Notes under the pieces: generated by a model
The model's database searches: none
Seen by the model: the letters and a program-made list of their open reading frames with translations, nothing else
Told to the model about the DNA's origin: nothing
Shown here: positions 1-16,600 of the stretch, in pieces
Numbering within the stretch: position 1 is the stretch's first letter
Layout of the letters: each line of letters begins with the position of its first letter
Program-made: the position numbers and the translations under genes
DNA from: Cloeon dipterum
Taxonomy: Eukaryota; Arthropoda; Insecta; Ephemeroptera; Baetidae
NCBI RefSeq assembly: GCF_949628265.1
Contig: NC_088788.1
Location: forward strand, 31,792,335-31,856,334
Direction: 5' to 3'
Length of the DNA: 64,000 nucleotides

Positions 1-3000
1 GGAAGCAAAGTTCATCAGAACTAAACCACTACCTCCTTCACATCCAACACATTCAAGCAGCCAACCTAGTAACCAAAACCAGAAGAAAAATGAAAAGAAA
101 GCCAGTGACCAGAATGAACAAAAGGACATGACCAAGGAACAATTTTGGGCCAAACTTTTAGCCACTGGTCTTTGCTTCAACAACTTGGGCAGCAAAAACC
201 ACAAGTATTAATTTTTTTACCACTCTAATTTTCCATTTTAATTATGTGTTTCAAGATCCAATGATCAAACAGCTGATTTTTCTGAGGCAGACTGGATGGA
301 GATTCGGCAGTATTTCAATCACGCATACCATACAAACAATGAGGACAGCAAGCAGTTTGTCATGAGAAATAGTGGGAAAATTGTGAAAGTGATAAAAAGG
401 CAAGAGAAACTTTTAAAATTAAGCCATGAACAACCATAAGCTTGTAACTCCTCAAGCTTAAACTTGATCTTTGATATAGCTCCTTCCTTCCCCACTTCTC
501 TATGTGATTCTCAAGTTGAACTATTTTGTTAACAGACCATTTACTTAAGCATAAGGAATGCAGTGAGGCTGATTTAAACGTCAACTGAAATGCAATTTCG
601 CTAATGAGTTTTTATCCCCTATTTAGATTGTGTGCCAAGGATTCTCAAAAACTGTTGTGGTTTCTGGAGTCCCAGGTTCAAGAGTTTGCGATTGAAATCA
701 AAGTTAAACTACTACAGCTTTTAAAAAAGTCGTCAGGACAGCCAGGCCAATTGGCAAGAAATTTCTTCGCAAGTAAGACTGCAGTTAATTTTTGTTTTCA
801 GTTTTAACTGGTTCACTCGTTTTTGCAGAATTGGTAGAGCAGTACGCAATTTTTAGCAGTGGTGCCACCTGCCTAGCTGGTCCATTGAAAGACCTGGATG
901 AAGGGCTACTTGCCATGTTTGGCATGGGCTGGGAAGACTTGAATAGACTGTTGTTTGAACGCTGTGTTCATTCTGATCCTGTCATTCAATTAAAAATTCC
1001 TCAATTTGTTAGTTTGGTAAGTATTTCTCATAAACTGGCAAATTGTGACTTATCTAGTTGACGTTGTATGTTAGGTTATGGCAAATTTCACGTGCTAACC
1101 TTTATTATGGGATGATTTTTTGCCTTCCAACTCAACATTTTTAACAAAAATTTTTAATGTCAGTCTTCACATTTAAAAAATTTTATATTCTATGTTTCCA
1201 TTCTAGCTACAAGGTTCTCTGAACCAAAAGGACAAAAGTGGGTTTTATTTAGTATTTAAAAAGCTCTTAATCTTGGAGGAGCACATGACCAACATTTCTG
1301 AAAAGTGGAAAAGAGTTGAGAGCTTCACGCATGAGTAAGTCAATGCCTTGTGAAGCTTAGAAGTCAAGTAAAACCATCACTTTAATTCAAAAGGAATAAA
1401 GTAAACCATTTGTGCAAGATGGCTTCCCAGCTAAGGATTGATCTCTGTGCCAACAAAGGAACAAAGAAGCATTGCAGTTGTGGCCCATGTGCCTCGTCAC
1501 TTCTGCGAGAACTCTCTCAACTTGGGATTAGCCAACAAAACAACAAGGTTGCAAAAGACAAGTCGTCCCTGGAACAGAAATCTACAAAAAGTGGAGCACA
1601 AGACTCTAAAAAGTCCGACAATCTCAATTCCAAGCAGCAACAAGCAGCCCAGAAAAACCTCACGCAAGGTATTAAATTAACACACTTAGTAACTAATGGA
1701 GGTAACCTTCCTTTTACCTGGCATTTTTTAATGAATAGTTTCTCCAGATAAAGGTAATACGGCAAAACAAGGTCCAAATAACAATTGTAAGCAACCGCAG
1801 AAAGGAAGCAAAGGAAACCAAAAAGCCCAAAAAGTGGAACCCCAAACAGCAAAATACAAAGAGACTGCCACAAAATCTAAGAGCAAACAGCAACAGACAG
1901 CTATTCCAGCTCCTATTCCACCTGAAACTTCCAAAAAGAACAAACAGAAAAACGTGCTGGCCACTAAAGAAAAATGCAACACTTCTGAAGTTAAATCTGT
2001 AGGTTGAATGTTTATGCGGTGACAATTTAATATTGAAACTGAGCTTAGCAGGTGAAGAAAGATACTGTGGTGAAGGAGAAAAACCCTGGAGATAACAGAC
2101 CACTGAACGAGCTACTAGATTTCATAGAGGGCACTGACAATCCTAACAAAGATGAGAAAAAAGCTGCCAAAAAAGCGAGGCAAAAGATTAAGAAGGTAAT
2201 TATTATTTAAAAAAAAGATTATTGCCATTTTTTTACATGAGATATTTCCCATTCCAACGACAATTTAGCAATTGCTCTCAATCTTCCTCAAATTTGCAAT
2301 CACATATATTTAAAGGGAAAAATTGTGTTTGGATTTCAGACTAATGATAAAGTAATTCAGCAGAAAATCGCCAGTGGAGTTTACGAGCCCCCTGCTGCTG
2401 TAATCAAAGTTCCTAAACCTTTTGTTAGTGTCCCCACGTTTCCTAAGACTGAGAAGAAAGAGCCTCAGATGGTTACAATTAGAAGAGTTATGGAGCCAAG
2501 TAGCTCAGAACCTACAGTTACTATCACACTGAAAGGGGACACGCCTGCCAGGGACAAAGTTTTGTTCACTTTGGTGAATGGCCAGGTCAAAGAAGACTCT
2601 AAAAATGGTAAAAAACAAAATCAACCGCAGCAAAACCAACCTACTGAGAGCAAGAAGAGCAAGAAGAAAAAGAACAAAGGAGTTAGCCAGTCAAATCCTC
2701 CAGCTGCGCCACCTGTCCCTCAACCAGTTCCCATGAATCATATGCCTATGCAGCAGGAAAGATGTAAGCACTTGATGTCATTTCATATGATGACGCTCTA
2801 AATTTTATTCTTGTAGTCATGGTGAGTCCGAACCCGTACCAACTTGATCCAAAGCCTCACGTGACTGTGACACCAATAATGGGTCCTCCATACTCAACTA
2901 GGTCAACACAAGAGATGTCTGTCAGTGATTTCTGCGCGCAACAACCAAAGTTGGCTCCTAACAGAGCGCCTGTAACTCCGGCCAAAGGATATCAAGATGA

Positions 3001-4578
3001 ATTCAGTAGAGAATGTCATGACGGAGTGTTTTCTTTGCAAAACATAAAGCTTCCTCCTGGAATCACCATCACCAAGGTGATAGATTCTTGATACATTTAA
3101 ACAGTTTACTGAAGTCTGCAATAGGTTGAAGGTCCCAGGATAGTGCGCCCAGAACCGCCGCCGCCGCCTCCTGTAAAGAGGGAGGAGCCACCAACTGAGT
3201 ATGGCTATCCACAAATGGGAACTATGATTGTCAATATGCCTCAACCGTTGCCTCAGAGCTCCTATCAACCACACAACTTGAACTCTGCCCAAATGAGCTC
3301 TATGCGGAATAGTAAGTGATGGCCTATGCACTCGATGAAGACATTGGACATGTGATTCCGCTCTTGGCTGACTGTGACCGATTCTGCAAATTCTTTGGTC
3401 CCTAAATTTTAGAGACTTTTAACATATATGGGGCAATAATTTTGTACTTGCTCCATGGAAGGAGACTTAACTATGACCTTAAGTAATTTAGGCAGTAAAT
3501 TATTTTTTCCAAGTTAAAAATTTTGGCTTGTAACTAAAGATAATTAGGCTCACGTTTCGCGAATCAAGAACAACATCATCCGAAACAAATTATGAAAGAA
3601 CTGGTGTGTGCGAATTTTATATTCGTAACATCAGGAAAAAATCATTAAAATTCTATCAACAAGTATGTTGCCCTGTGGCATTTTAATTGCAAGCTCAGAT
3701 TGGTTTCCAAAGACGAATCCTGTTAAAATCACATTGCTAGTTTCCGAATGCCTGCACATAACAACCCCTTTTAGACCTGCTTTTTCGGCGGAACTTATTT
3801 GTCCATGGATGGTATTAGACCACACATATTTAAAAGTTTCGCTTAAATATTTGATCTGTTGGTAATTGAGTTTGTAAAAGAGGGGTTATGTAAAAAACAG
3901 TGTCATATCAGTTAAACATAATTTTGCCAAGCTCTTGTAGCAAATCGCAACTCATACTAATAAGATATCATCAATTTAGTGGGCATGCAAAATCCAAATG
4001 TGATAGTGGTTGATACTGGCAAACTCATGGACGAGGAAGTGCCAAACCACAGTTATGCTAATACACACAATGGAATGTGGCAACAAGCCAATGGAACTCT
4101 GAATCATCCACATCTTGTCAGTGGAGGTACGTTAGCTTTGTCCACTTTTTGATATTTAATTTCAAAATTGTCTTGCCTACAGGCATAATGCTCAATGGGA
4201 ATGGAATGACAAAGTAAGTTGTCACATGAATGTTATTTTGGGTACAATAGATTAACGTCTCTGCATTTCAGTGGACAAGCGCCTCCAGTGTCTGGTGGGG
4301 GGAAGAAAAAGAGAAACAAAAAGAAGGGAAAGAAAGGAGAAGAGTGGAACCTTGTGGGTTAGTTGAATAGCTCTTGAAACTCGACGCCCCCATTCATTGA
4401 ATCATGGTACGTTGCAGAGAGTGTGTTTGCTCCAAAAGATATAGACTTGGATGCTGTTGATGATGAAGAGCGGGAATTGGAAGCGTTCAAGAGATTTTGT
4501 TTTAATTCGGTGCCTCCAGAACGAAAAGAAAAGGTGCATTTCAATATGAAAGACTTGAACATTAAAAAGAAACCTTAA
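1..4578 (+). CDS. FAM193: FAM193-family protein, 3' part (5' end outside window)
   Basis: Exons read as <1-204, 256-399, 627-772, 829-1016, 1207-1334, 1436-1668, 1748-1998, 2052-2195, 2340-2763, 2817-3076, 3125-3311, 3980-4126, 4183-4213, 4272-4357 and 4418-4578. They join in one frame of 910 residues ending in TAA. The family call rests on the last exon, an acidic stretch (APKDIDLDAVDDEERELEAF) followed by KRFC, which matches my memory of the FAM193 C-terminal domain, and on the LNELLDFIEG block at 2052-2195 followed by Lys/Arg-rich helix. The middle is low in complexity: Gln/Lys/Asn-rich, then Pro-rich, with KKKKNK-type clusters that suggest nuclear or RNA-linked work, which is inference. 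The family's biochemical role is poorly known. One intron (400-626) has a GC donor and one exon is only 31 nt. The acceptor at 1436 (CTAAG) is the least certain boundary. Confidence 0.86.
3631..3955 (-). pseudogene. coding-like relic in a FAM193 intron, unidentified
   Basis: This lies on the strand opposite FAM193, in its longest intron in view (3312-3979, 668 bp). One frame starts with ATG at 3955-3953 and meets TGA at 3910-3908. If read past that stop, it stays open to TAA at 3832-3830. A second frame, offset by one base near 3832, runs from there to TGA at 3631. Its 64 residues look protein-like, with segments such as GLKGVVMCRHSETSN. One stop and one frameshift would thus separate about 105 codons. 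I do not recognise the protein. It could be a decayed inserted gene fragment, a spliced nested gene, or chance. The rest of the intron shows nothing. Confidence 0.25.
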
Positions 4579-4656
4579 CTTTTCTACTATATAGTCGATT
4601 AAAATGAAACTTTGTGAACAGTATATCTATGAGCATTTTTGTTTATTGTTTGCTAA

Positions 4657-4662
4657 AATAAA
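4657..4662 (+). terminator. poly(A) signal of the FAM193-family gene
   Basis: AATAAA lies 79 nt after the FAM193 stop codon. It is the first canonical hexamer downstream and faces the FAM162 3' end. Confidence 0.7.
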
Positions 4663-4717
4663 CTGTACAATAGTAAGTGAAAGTGCGCGCTAATCTTAAA
4701 TTAACAAATAGTATTAT

Positions 4718-4723
4718 TTTATT
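4718..4723 (-). terminator. poly(A) signal of the FAM162-family gene
   Basis: TTTATT on the plus strand reads AATAAA on the minus strand, 56 nt past the FAM162 stop. Another hexamer at 4771-4776 lies only 3 nt past the stop and is probably too close to serve. Confidence 0.55.
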
Positions 4724-4778
4724 TTTCCATGTTGTCTCTCTGACACCACACAGCCTTAATTTTAATTTAATTTATTTT

Positions 4779-5513
4779 TCATTTTGATGCTTCGGCAGGG
4801 TGTGATTCATTGTACTGGCGATGCCAGTCTAGGTTCATCTTATGAACACTCTCGCCCCGAGATGCGGCATGTTTGCCACTGATGATGCAAACAATGCATC
4901 CAATAATTGTTGCGACCATCATGAAATTTGCAATTCTGATACGGGCCTTGTTCCTTGCCTTCTCAATCGCTTCTTCTCTGTAATTGCAATAGATCATTGG
5001 GTTAAATTTTCATAAGATTTGGGTCATTGTTAGAGACGTTCTATAAATTTACTTACGGAACAGTTGGAGGAATATCGCCAACACTCTTGTATCTGCCTGA
5101 CCAGACTAAGAATCGTTTTTCAAGGTTATTTGGCGCATGACTTCTTGAACCTAATAATAATATTTTGTTAGCTTTTAATTAAATCATTAACAATAATAAT
5201 TCGTTTATTAATATTATTAATTATTGGGACGCCTATGAAATCACCTTTTACACCAAAGAGAAAAATTTAACATTCAGTCGACCTGGAGACCGCATTTAAA
5301 AGTGATGACCCAATTAATGATTACAACAGGCTTCAAATTTAAATATTTGAACAAACCTAATCTAATTGACTCCACTCCACTAAGGGGAGCTTCCTTAGCC
5401 TTAGTTGGTTCAGATTTTGCAACATCTCCCTCTTTTCTCAGGGTCGTGGTTCTGCAGAAGTTCCTGGTTACTATCCGGCTCAGGTTACTTTTTGCAGTGC
5501 GGAGCGCAATCAT
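4779..5513 (-). CDS. FAM162: FAM162/UPF0389 mitochondrial membrane protein
   Basis: Three exons on the minus strand, 5513-5357, 5150-5057 and 4977-4779, all with GT-AG introns, join into 149 residues. The first 30 or so residues are basic and Ser/Thr-rich with few acids, as in a mitochondrial targeting sequence. Exon 2 holds the family hallmark NLEKRFLVWSGRYKS. Exon 3 has a charged helix (EAIEKARNKARIRIANF) leading into a single membrane helix at about residues 100-118, then a polar tail of about 30 residues. The layout agrees with FAM162A/B and Drosophila UPF0389 proteins, small inner-membrane proteins that in vertebrates are linked to hypoxia-driven cell death; the role in arthropods is not established. 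The gene is tail-to-tail with the FAM193-family gene and head-to-head with the glucosidase gene. Confidence 0.93.
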
Positions 5514-6627
5514 CCTGTTTTAACGAAGGAACACGCACGATTAACAACGCACAACTAAGCAGACGAGGAAATCTTTTAAGCCTTTTATATATAAACGGGA
5601 TACCATTTTGGTTTAATGGAAGTGTTTCGTGGAAAGGGCAGCGAAACGACCAGAAGGAGTTTTTTTGCATACGGTTAGCAGAGCACGTAAACCAGCAAGT
5701 GCGCGTCGTGCATCGATCACGTACAACTAGCTCATTTGTTTACTTATACATACATATACCTGATGTGAGGTTAGCGACTGTTCAAACAGGTTTTGTGTAC
5801 TCAAACAGAACACTATGAACGCAAAAGCGATTTAAAACGTTGTGACATATTAAATTGTGCTTCACTGTGCGTGCAATAGAAATTATTACTCAAGGATGAC
5901 ATGATCAGCTTGTGTCTAAAAATAACCTTTTTTTAAATTTAAAATTGACTTATTGGACTGGAGCTTTGATTTTAACCTATCTTGATATCGTGTGCGCAAA
6001 TCACTAAACTCACTGATTCATCTTGCCCTTTCTTTGCCTTTATTGGTAGTATTGGTTCTTTTTTACTGTTGATGTGCGACTTACACACACACACACACAC
6101 ACACAGCTGACAATGAGAACTGCGTAATTAAAGTGCCAATCGAAATGTTTACACTTTTTGAGAGCTGTTTTTAGGACCCTGACTTGCGTTGCCAATCAAA
6201 GCGGGCGTTTATTACTTTGAATATTATATTAAGGGGCTATTTTGTTTGGGTTGTAAGACCGCATTAAATTAGATTGTCCGGTTTTGAATTAAACTATTTT
6301 TCTTCATTTTTCATTTAAAATAAAAAGTTTGATTATCTTCAATGGCAGGAACAGGTTTAGTTTGGTTGGCAGCTTTAGAAACAGCTGGACTCCGATTCCC
6401 CCGGCCGTTATCGATCAAAAGAGCAGCAGCGCAAAAGGAGCAAGAAAGACGCTGCACACGGCTGAAAAAGCTTCGGTGGTTGTAAAATTTTGCAATCCGC
6501 ATTTAAAGGTGACCTTAAACTGGGTAAGTCCGGCACGGAGAACGCACAGCTCGCCAAGAAGTCTGTCGACGCTGTCCAATGTTTACTGGGTGAGGATCAG
6601 CCAAAGCCCGTGTCCACCCGTAGCATC
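5514..6627. promoter_or_regulatory. divergent intergenic region with promoters of FAM162 and the GH31 gene
   Basis: About 1.1 kb separates two start codons that point away from each other, so both promoters and 5' untranslated regions should lie here. I see no convincing TATA box. An (AC)11 microsatellite sits at 6083-6104. The glucosidase frame is open upstream of its first ATG from about 6466, and a good donor-like GTAAGT at 6523 suggests that a 5' untranslated exon may end there. Confidence 0.5.
6083..6104. repeat. (AC)11 microsatellite
   Basis: Eleven uninterrupted AC units in the FAM162/GH31 intergenic region. Confidence 0.95.
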
Positions 6628-11399
<4,772 letters not shown>

Positions 11400-11963
11400 A
11401 GAATCTGCATTCAAATGCACAGTGCGAATGTTGTGGGAGTAAGTATTTCCTCGCGAGATAGAGAGCTGCCAGTCGTCTTGACGTTATTTCAAAACATTGT
11501 CATTTATTAGCAATTATCTCTGTGCCATATTCTTTTTTTTTAATTTTCATTTTGATCAAAACAAATATCTGCTCTTCTGTTTTTGATGTTTGGATTTGTA
11601 AGCATTCTTAGGCAAGTAAGGAATCACGAAAGATCCCAAAAGTGGGAAGTATGTAGATTTGCATGAGGCAGGGAATCCTGGCTGGCATAAAGTGTATTTG
11701 GATCGCTTCAGATATTTTGGAAGGATTGCTAAGCAAAATTTGCGGCCAACTTTCTTGTAAAATCGAGAGTATCTCTTGGAATTGCACAACTTCTCATGCA
11801 CGACAGTTAGACAAGACTGATAAATTTTAAGATTGCACTTTATGACAGCCCCAAAGAACTGTTCCTGAATGAAGCTCACTGTTGACCTACTTGAGTAATA
11901 ACTTCACATTTAACAAATTTATGAGATGTTATCTGTTAATATGGTTGTCTTAACACTATTGGA

Positions 11964-11969
11964 AATAAA
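11964..11969 (+). terminator. candidate poly(A) signal of the GH31 gene
   Basis: AATAAA lies 565 nt past the stop. A second hexamer within GGAAAATAAAATAC follows some 50 bp later. Confidence 0.45.
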
Positions 11970-12380
11970 TGAGTGAGCGTTCTGATGGCTCTGAAGATTG
12001 TATACTCTGTGGAAAATAAAATACAATGTTGCAGGGATATTGAATTATGGTAACTAATACATGTTCAATTTTTAAGAAGCTTTTCAACAAGAATCACAGT
12101 TTGTGCTTTTTGAAAGAAAATTTTGTTTGTGCACCATGAGCTGGCTCTGCTGAGCATTAGGCCAATTTAAAAACTTGATTTTATTCAAAGAAGGGTTTTG
12201 AGATTTTTATGCATATAATGATTGATTAAAATAGGCCTCATAGTTTATAAGTTTTGCGTGCTGTATACTTGATTGAATAAATTGGCTGCGATTATTTTAC
12301 GTGAGTCAAAAGAGTTATTACTTCAAAAATCAATCCTAGGTTAATCGACATGGTGAAATACAAACACATGGATTTGACAT

Positions 12381-12403
12381 TTTATTGCTCCAAATAATTT
12401 ATT
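12381..12403 (-). terminator. two poly(A) signals of the GST gene
   Basis: TTTATT at 12398-12403 and 12381-12386 reads AATAAA on the minus strand, roughly 87 and 104 nt past the GST stop. Confidence 0.7.
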
Positions 12404-12489
12404 GTGCCAAAAATATAAAATAGGTCTTCCTTAACATACAATCAATCAGTATACTGGGATGGTCGGTGTATTAATTTCACACAAAATGC

Positions 12490-13628
12490 TTATTTCTTGG
12501 TCAACTTGTCAAACATCTCCTTGAACATTTCCACACCAGGCTGGTTCACATCACCGTAGCCAGGCAGAGTGCTCTTGCACTTTTTCAGCCAGCTGGTGAC
12601 ATTTGCGTATTTGGACAGATCGAAACCAACAACCTGCAATAAATTTGTTTGAAAATCAAGTCCTAGATTCCAATCGATTAATATTTACCTCAGCAGTAGA
12701 AACAGACGAAGCCAAGGAAATATCAGCCAAGGTCATCTCGCTTCCGGCGGCCCAATCCTGACCATCGAGGAACTTGTCCAGATATTCATAGGCCTCTTCC
12801 AGCTTCTTCAGCTTTGCCTCATCGAAGGGAGCACCGCCAAACATAACTGGATACTGTGAGTACAAAATGAAAATTAATTTTTCGGTTTACAACAAATTAG
12901 GCATGCCACACGTACATAGTATTCAGCGAATCTCTGGTAGAGAGTGCCCTGGTCGAAATACAGTCTCGAGTCCACAACGGCACGTTTCTTGGGGTCTTTG
13001 GGGTAGAGCGACTCGTTGCCTCCATACTGGTTTGCCAGGTAGGTGCAGATAGCACGGCTAAACAAAGATCACAAAAAAATGTTCATCGTCATCCATCATA
13101 AGATATCAAAGGAACAGGGAGTCAAAGGGTCAAACATCTTGTACCACGTGGGTTCTTTAAATAAAAATAGACGGTTTTTACCTCTCCCACAGAGCAAAGC
13201 CATTGTCGTCGATGGTGGGCACACAGTGCTGTGGGTTCAGCTGAAAACAAAATAATACGAGCGTTGAAATTTGCATTTAATGGGTTTTATATTGCTTCGT
13301 GTAACAACGAAATAGATTTTTTTATAGAATTCTAAATTTGGTGCACTGCAATGCGATCAATACTAAAAAAACATTATTATCGTTATCTTGCATCTGCCCA
13401 AAGTCCCACCCTTTAGAACCTTTTACTGTTGCTCTATTCGTCGTAAAAATCATTAAAATGGTCTGAAATTTGCACGAAAATTCTCACCTTGATGAACTCC
13501 GGCTTGAGGTGTTCGCCGGCCATCAGGTCAGTCAACTTGAGGTTGAGCTCGACTCCGACGGCCTTGGCGGCGAGGAGGACGGCGCGGCAAGGGGCGCTGC
13601 CGGGAATGTAGTACAAGTCGATGGGCAT
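12490..13628 (-). CDS. GstD: delta-class glutathione S-transferase
   Basis: Five minus-strand exons, 13628-13488, 13240-13182, 13057-12916, 12853-12689 and 12633-12490, give 216 residues, the usual length of insect delta GSTs. The enzyme joins glutathione to electrophiles such as insecticides and lipid peroxidation products in the cytosol. The thioredoxin-like N-terminal half carries IPGSAPCRA, where Ser11 is the catalytic serine position, then [13 protein letters not shown] (the cis-Pro loop that binds glutathione) and [11 protein letters not shown] (glutathione gamma-glutamyl contact at ES). The helical C-terminal half has the conserved [10 protein letters not shown] motif that caps the fold. 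The sequence closely resembles Drosophila GstD1. Just upstream of the ATG (13629-13641) a good acceptor (TTGTTGCAG) marks a 5' untranslated intron, so the promoter lies further right at an unknown place. Confidence 0.97.
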
Positions 13629-13641
13629 ATTTGGTTCTGCG

Positions 13642-16600
13642 CTGCAACAAATCCAGTCCGGTGAGAACAAAATACTGGCCATTCAGTCAGCGACCAATGA
13701 AATTCGCACAATGTCAAATAATTTTTCAATGGGGAGAAACTCTTATAATGATGATGAGTCCCCCTTTCCAGATTATAATGTGTGCGAGTATTAAAGCGGG
13801 GCGCGGAAAATCATTATTGTGTGCACACTAGCGTGACTGTCTGCAGTCTGCTTAGTGGGCGGAATTTCGTTTTCCGACCAGAGTGTCCACTGGCGCATAA
13901 ACCGTTCCCTTCCCACGAAATTGCTAGCGCCGTACTAAACTTGGAATGCGTGAGCGAAGAGCGAATATAAAATGTTTAAATATTTAAATAAGTCGTTGTT
14001 GCCCGACGAAACAAAAGATTGATTAGTTTTTTTTCAGTTCTGTTTCAGACGCGTTGATGGTTAATGACCACAAAATTAATGTCTAAAATCAGCAATTTTC
14101 CTTAAATCATAATCTCCCGAAATGGTTTAGCTGCCAATTTTAGTAGCGATTTAGTTGTCTCAAAAGTTTAAAATGGTTTTAGAGACAATTAACCCTGTTA
14201 AAATAATCAAGCGAAATTCAACTCAACTAATTTTCAGGAGAATCGTTCTAGTTAATTGTTAGCGTGCAGTAAAGAAACAAAGTATTACGAAACATAATGA
14301 GCTTTGTTATGTGTGATCAAAGCCGATTGCAAAACTGCGCTACGCTAAAAAAATGTGAAATCGGTGATCAGGATTTAGGTTCCTTCAACTCTTGCCGGTT
14401 GCTTCACTTCCAGTTACTCAATGATCTGCTGCTTTCCTCTCGAGCGAGGTCAATAAATAATTTAATTATCTTTTATTCGCGTCTATAAAATGAAAACCCA
14501 AATGAAAACAGCTATACACTAAGAATTTAAACAACAAAAGGATCCTGCTGAAAAAAAATATTAGTGAGCTGATTAGATGTGAAAAAAATAAATTTAAACA
14601 TTTTAATAAATTTAAATATTACCCGGCTTATTACGTTTTTGATAATTTACGAATATCTCGCTCAAAAATTAGAAATTTTAAAGGATAATAGCACTTTTCA
14701 GTATAACGACACAATAAGTCAAATTTGCAACTCATTCAAAGTCAAAAAATCAAAAATAAATGCTTACAATTAATCTGACGAAGCCGGTATAGAAGAGATG
14801 CTCTCACTTAGGATGGCTGCAACGTACTGGGCCGAGAGGGGGCCCTTTCCTCTCCTAAAGTAGCTGTGAGCACCGACGCCGCCGAAGCCTCCTCTGGAGA
14901 ACGCCGACACAGCCAATGGCGGTGCGCCAACGCGGTGCATGTGAATAAAAAAGGGAAAGTCACAAAGAACTAGCTCGCGCCGGCTGTATATCGCTGCCGT
15001 CTACAAAGAAGTATTGAATAAAAAGCAACCTTTGGTACACACACACTGTAAGCCGCGCGCGTTGTCAGCGGAGGCTCGTCCAGTTCAAGTTCATTAACTG
15101 CTCGCAAAAGTGGGGGTGGCACCTTGATTAAAAAACGCTATTTCATTTTACATCAGATTGCTTCACGCTGCCTCTATTCATTTAATTGCATTCCACTCAT
15201 AAAACCTCCTATTCATAGCTATATTCCAGTTATTCGAGGAAAACGCTTCCGTCACCGTAAGAATCATCAGAATCAGGCAACGCCTGAGAAATAATAATTT
15301 TCGTTTGCTTTCATCGTGATAGATTTTTCGGAATCTAAGGACATTTAAAGTGGCTATCTTCCACTCAAAACTCCTTCAACCACGGTTTAATTTAAAATTA
15401 AATAAATATTCCTATGCAGCTTCCAAGTCTTAAGGGACGAAAAGAAAATATGTGATTCTGTTGTTCAAACTAAAGTGAACCTGCAAAAAATGGTAATGCT
15501 ATTTAACTATAACAATTGACGTTCAAATACAAATTTTTCCTCAAAAGAACATTCTTGGGATTTCCACCATACTGAAAGTGCAAATTTCGCGGAAAATGTA
15601 TCGTATAGCTTAGTCATTTTCCTGCTTCGCCAATTAAATGTGTCTACGACTCCTGAAGGACAAAATGACGTGATCACACAGCTTTTAATTTAACGCGTTT
15701 GGTCGCCGCCTCTTTTCGTCTTCAAAGCCTGCGAGAAGATAAGGGAACCGCGCTACTCGAGTCATTAGCAAGTGCTTGCTTAACTCCTTCCAACCGGCGT
15801 TTACCGCCGAACTTTCTGGACTAGTTAGAAGGAGGCCTGGTCTCTGTGAATTGAGCCACAAATTCACCTGCGGCGCTAGTTTCCTGCCGCAAAAAGTGAC
15901 ACGGCAAGTTCCCCGTTTGCCGCCGCTTGTGCAACACAATTTGCCTGTCAAATTATTTGTGGGTTGCAAAGAGCCATTTTTCACTATAAATTATGTCTAG
16001 TCGCGCGAGTTTTCTTTGCGCTACGTAATGCGTTAATAATTTATCAAGGGTTAGAAGAGCCAGAATTATTTGTTTTATGCGATATTTGTTAATAAATTGA
16101 AAAAAATCCACCTTTACGCTATATAATTTTAAATTTTAAGCCTATTTTATTGCGACTATAGTAAAAATAGCTCTGTGAAGTACATACCATTGGATTGTTT
16201 AAAAGAATTGTCAAAAACTGTGCCAATAGTATGAATAATCCTAAAACAATGTTTTGCTTCGTCGGCAAACTTGTGAGCGGAAATATGTTTTCAGAAGCGG
16301 CGCCAAATAAAGCATCAATTATTTGATTTGATTGAGACGCAGGAAGATCCGGTTCATTAGAAATTCCATCAGCGCACTGATGGTATCAAGAAATGTGCAC
16401 ACCTTACTGAATAATAAATAATGACCATCTGACTTTTCCTGCACCTTCAATAATAAGACGGAGGTTTTTCTTAATTGTTTTTTTTTCTTAACGAATCAGA
16501 CTAGGAATGTTCATTTGGCTGTTTAAATCAGATAGGAATAGCTGTCATGAGAAAATTAAGGTGACACCCACGTAAATTTTGCTTTTAAAAAAGCAAAAAA

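Larger units (their letters stand above)
11400..12489. other. convergent intergenic region, 3' untranslated regions of the GH31 and GST genes
   Basis: About 1.1 kb of AT-rich sequence lies between two stop codons that face each other. It contains the poly(A) signals of both genes and no supported ORF. Confidence 0.7.

Noticed and set aside
15685..16000. 99-codon minus-strand and 74-codon plus-strand ORFs
   Set aside because: The minus-strand frame lacks an ATG near its start, and neither product resembles a known protein.
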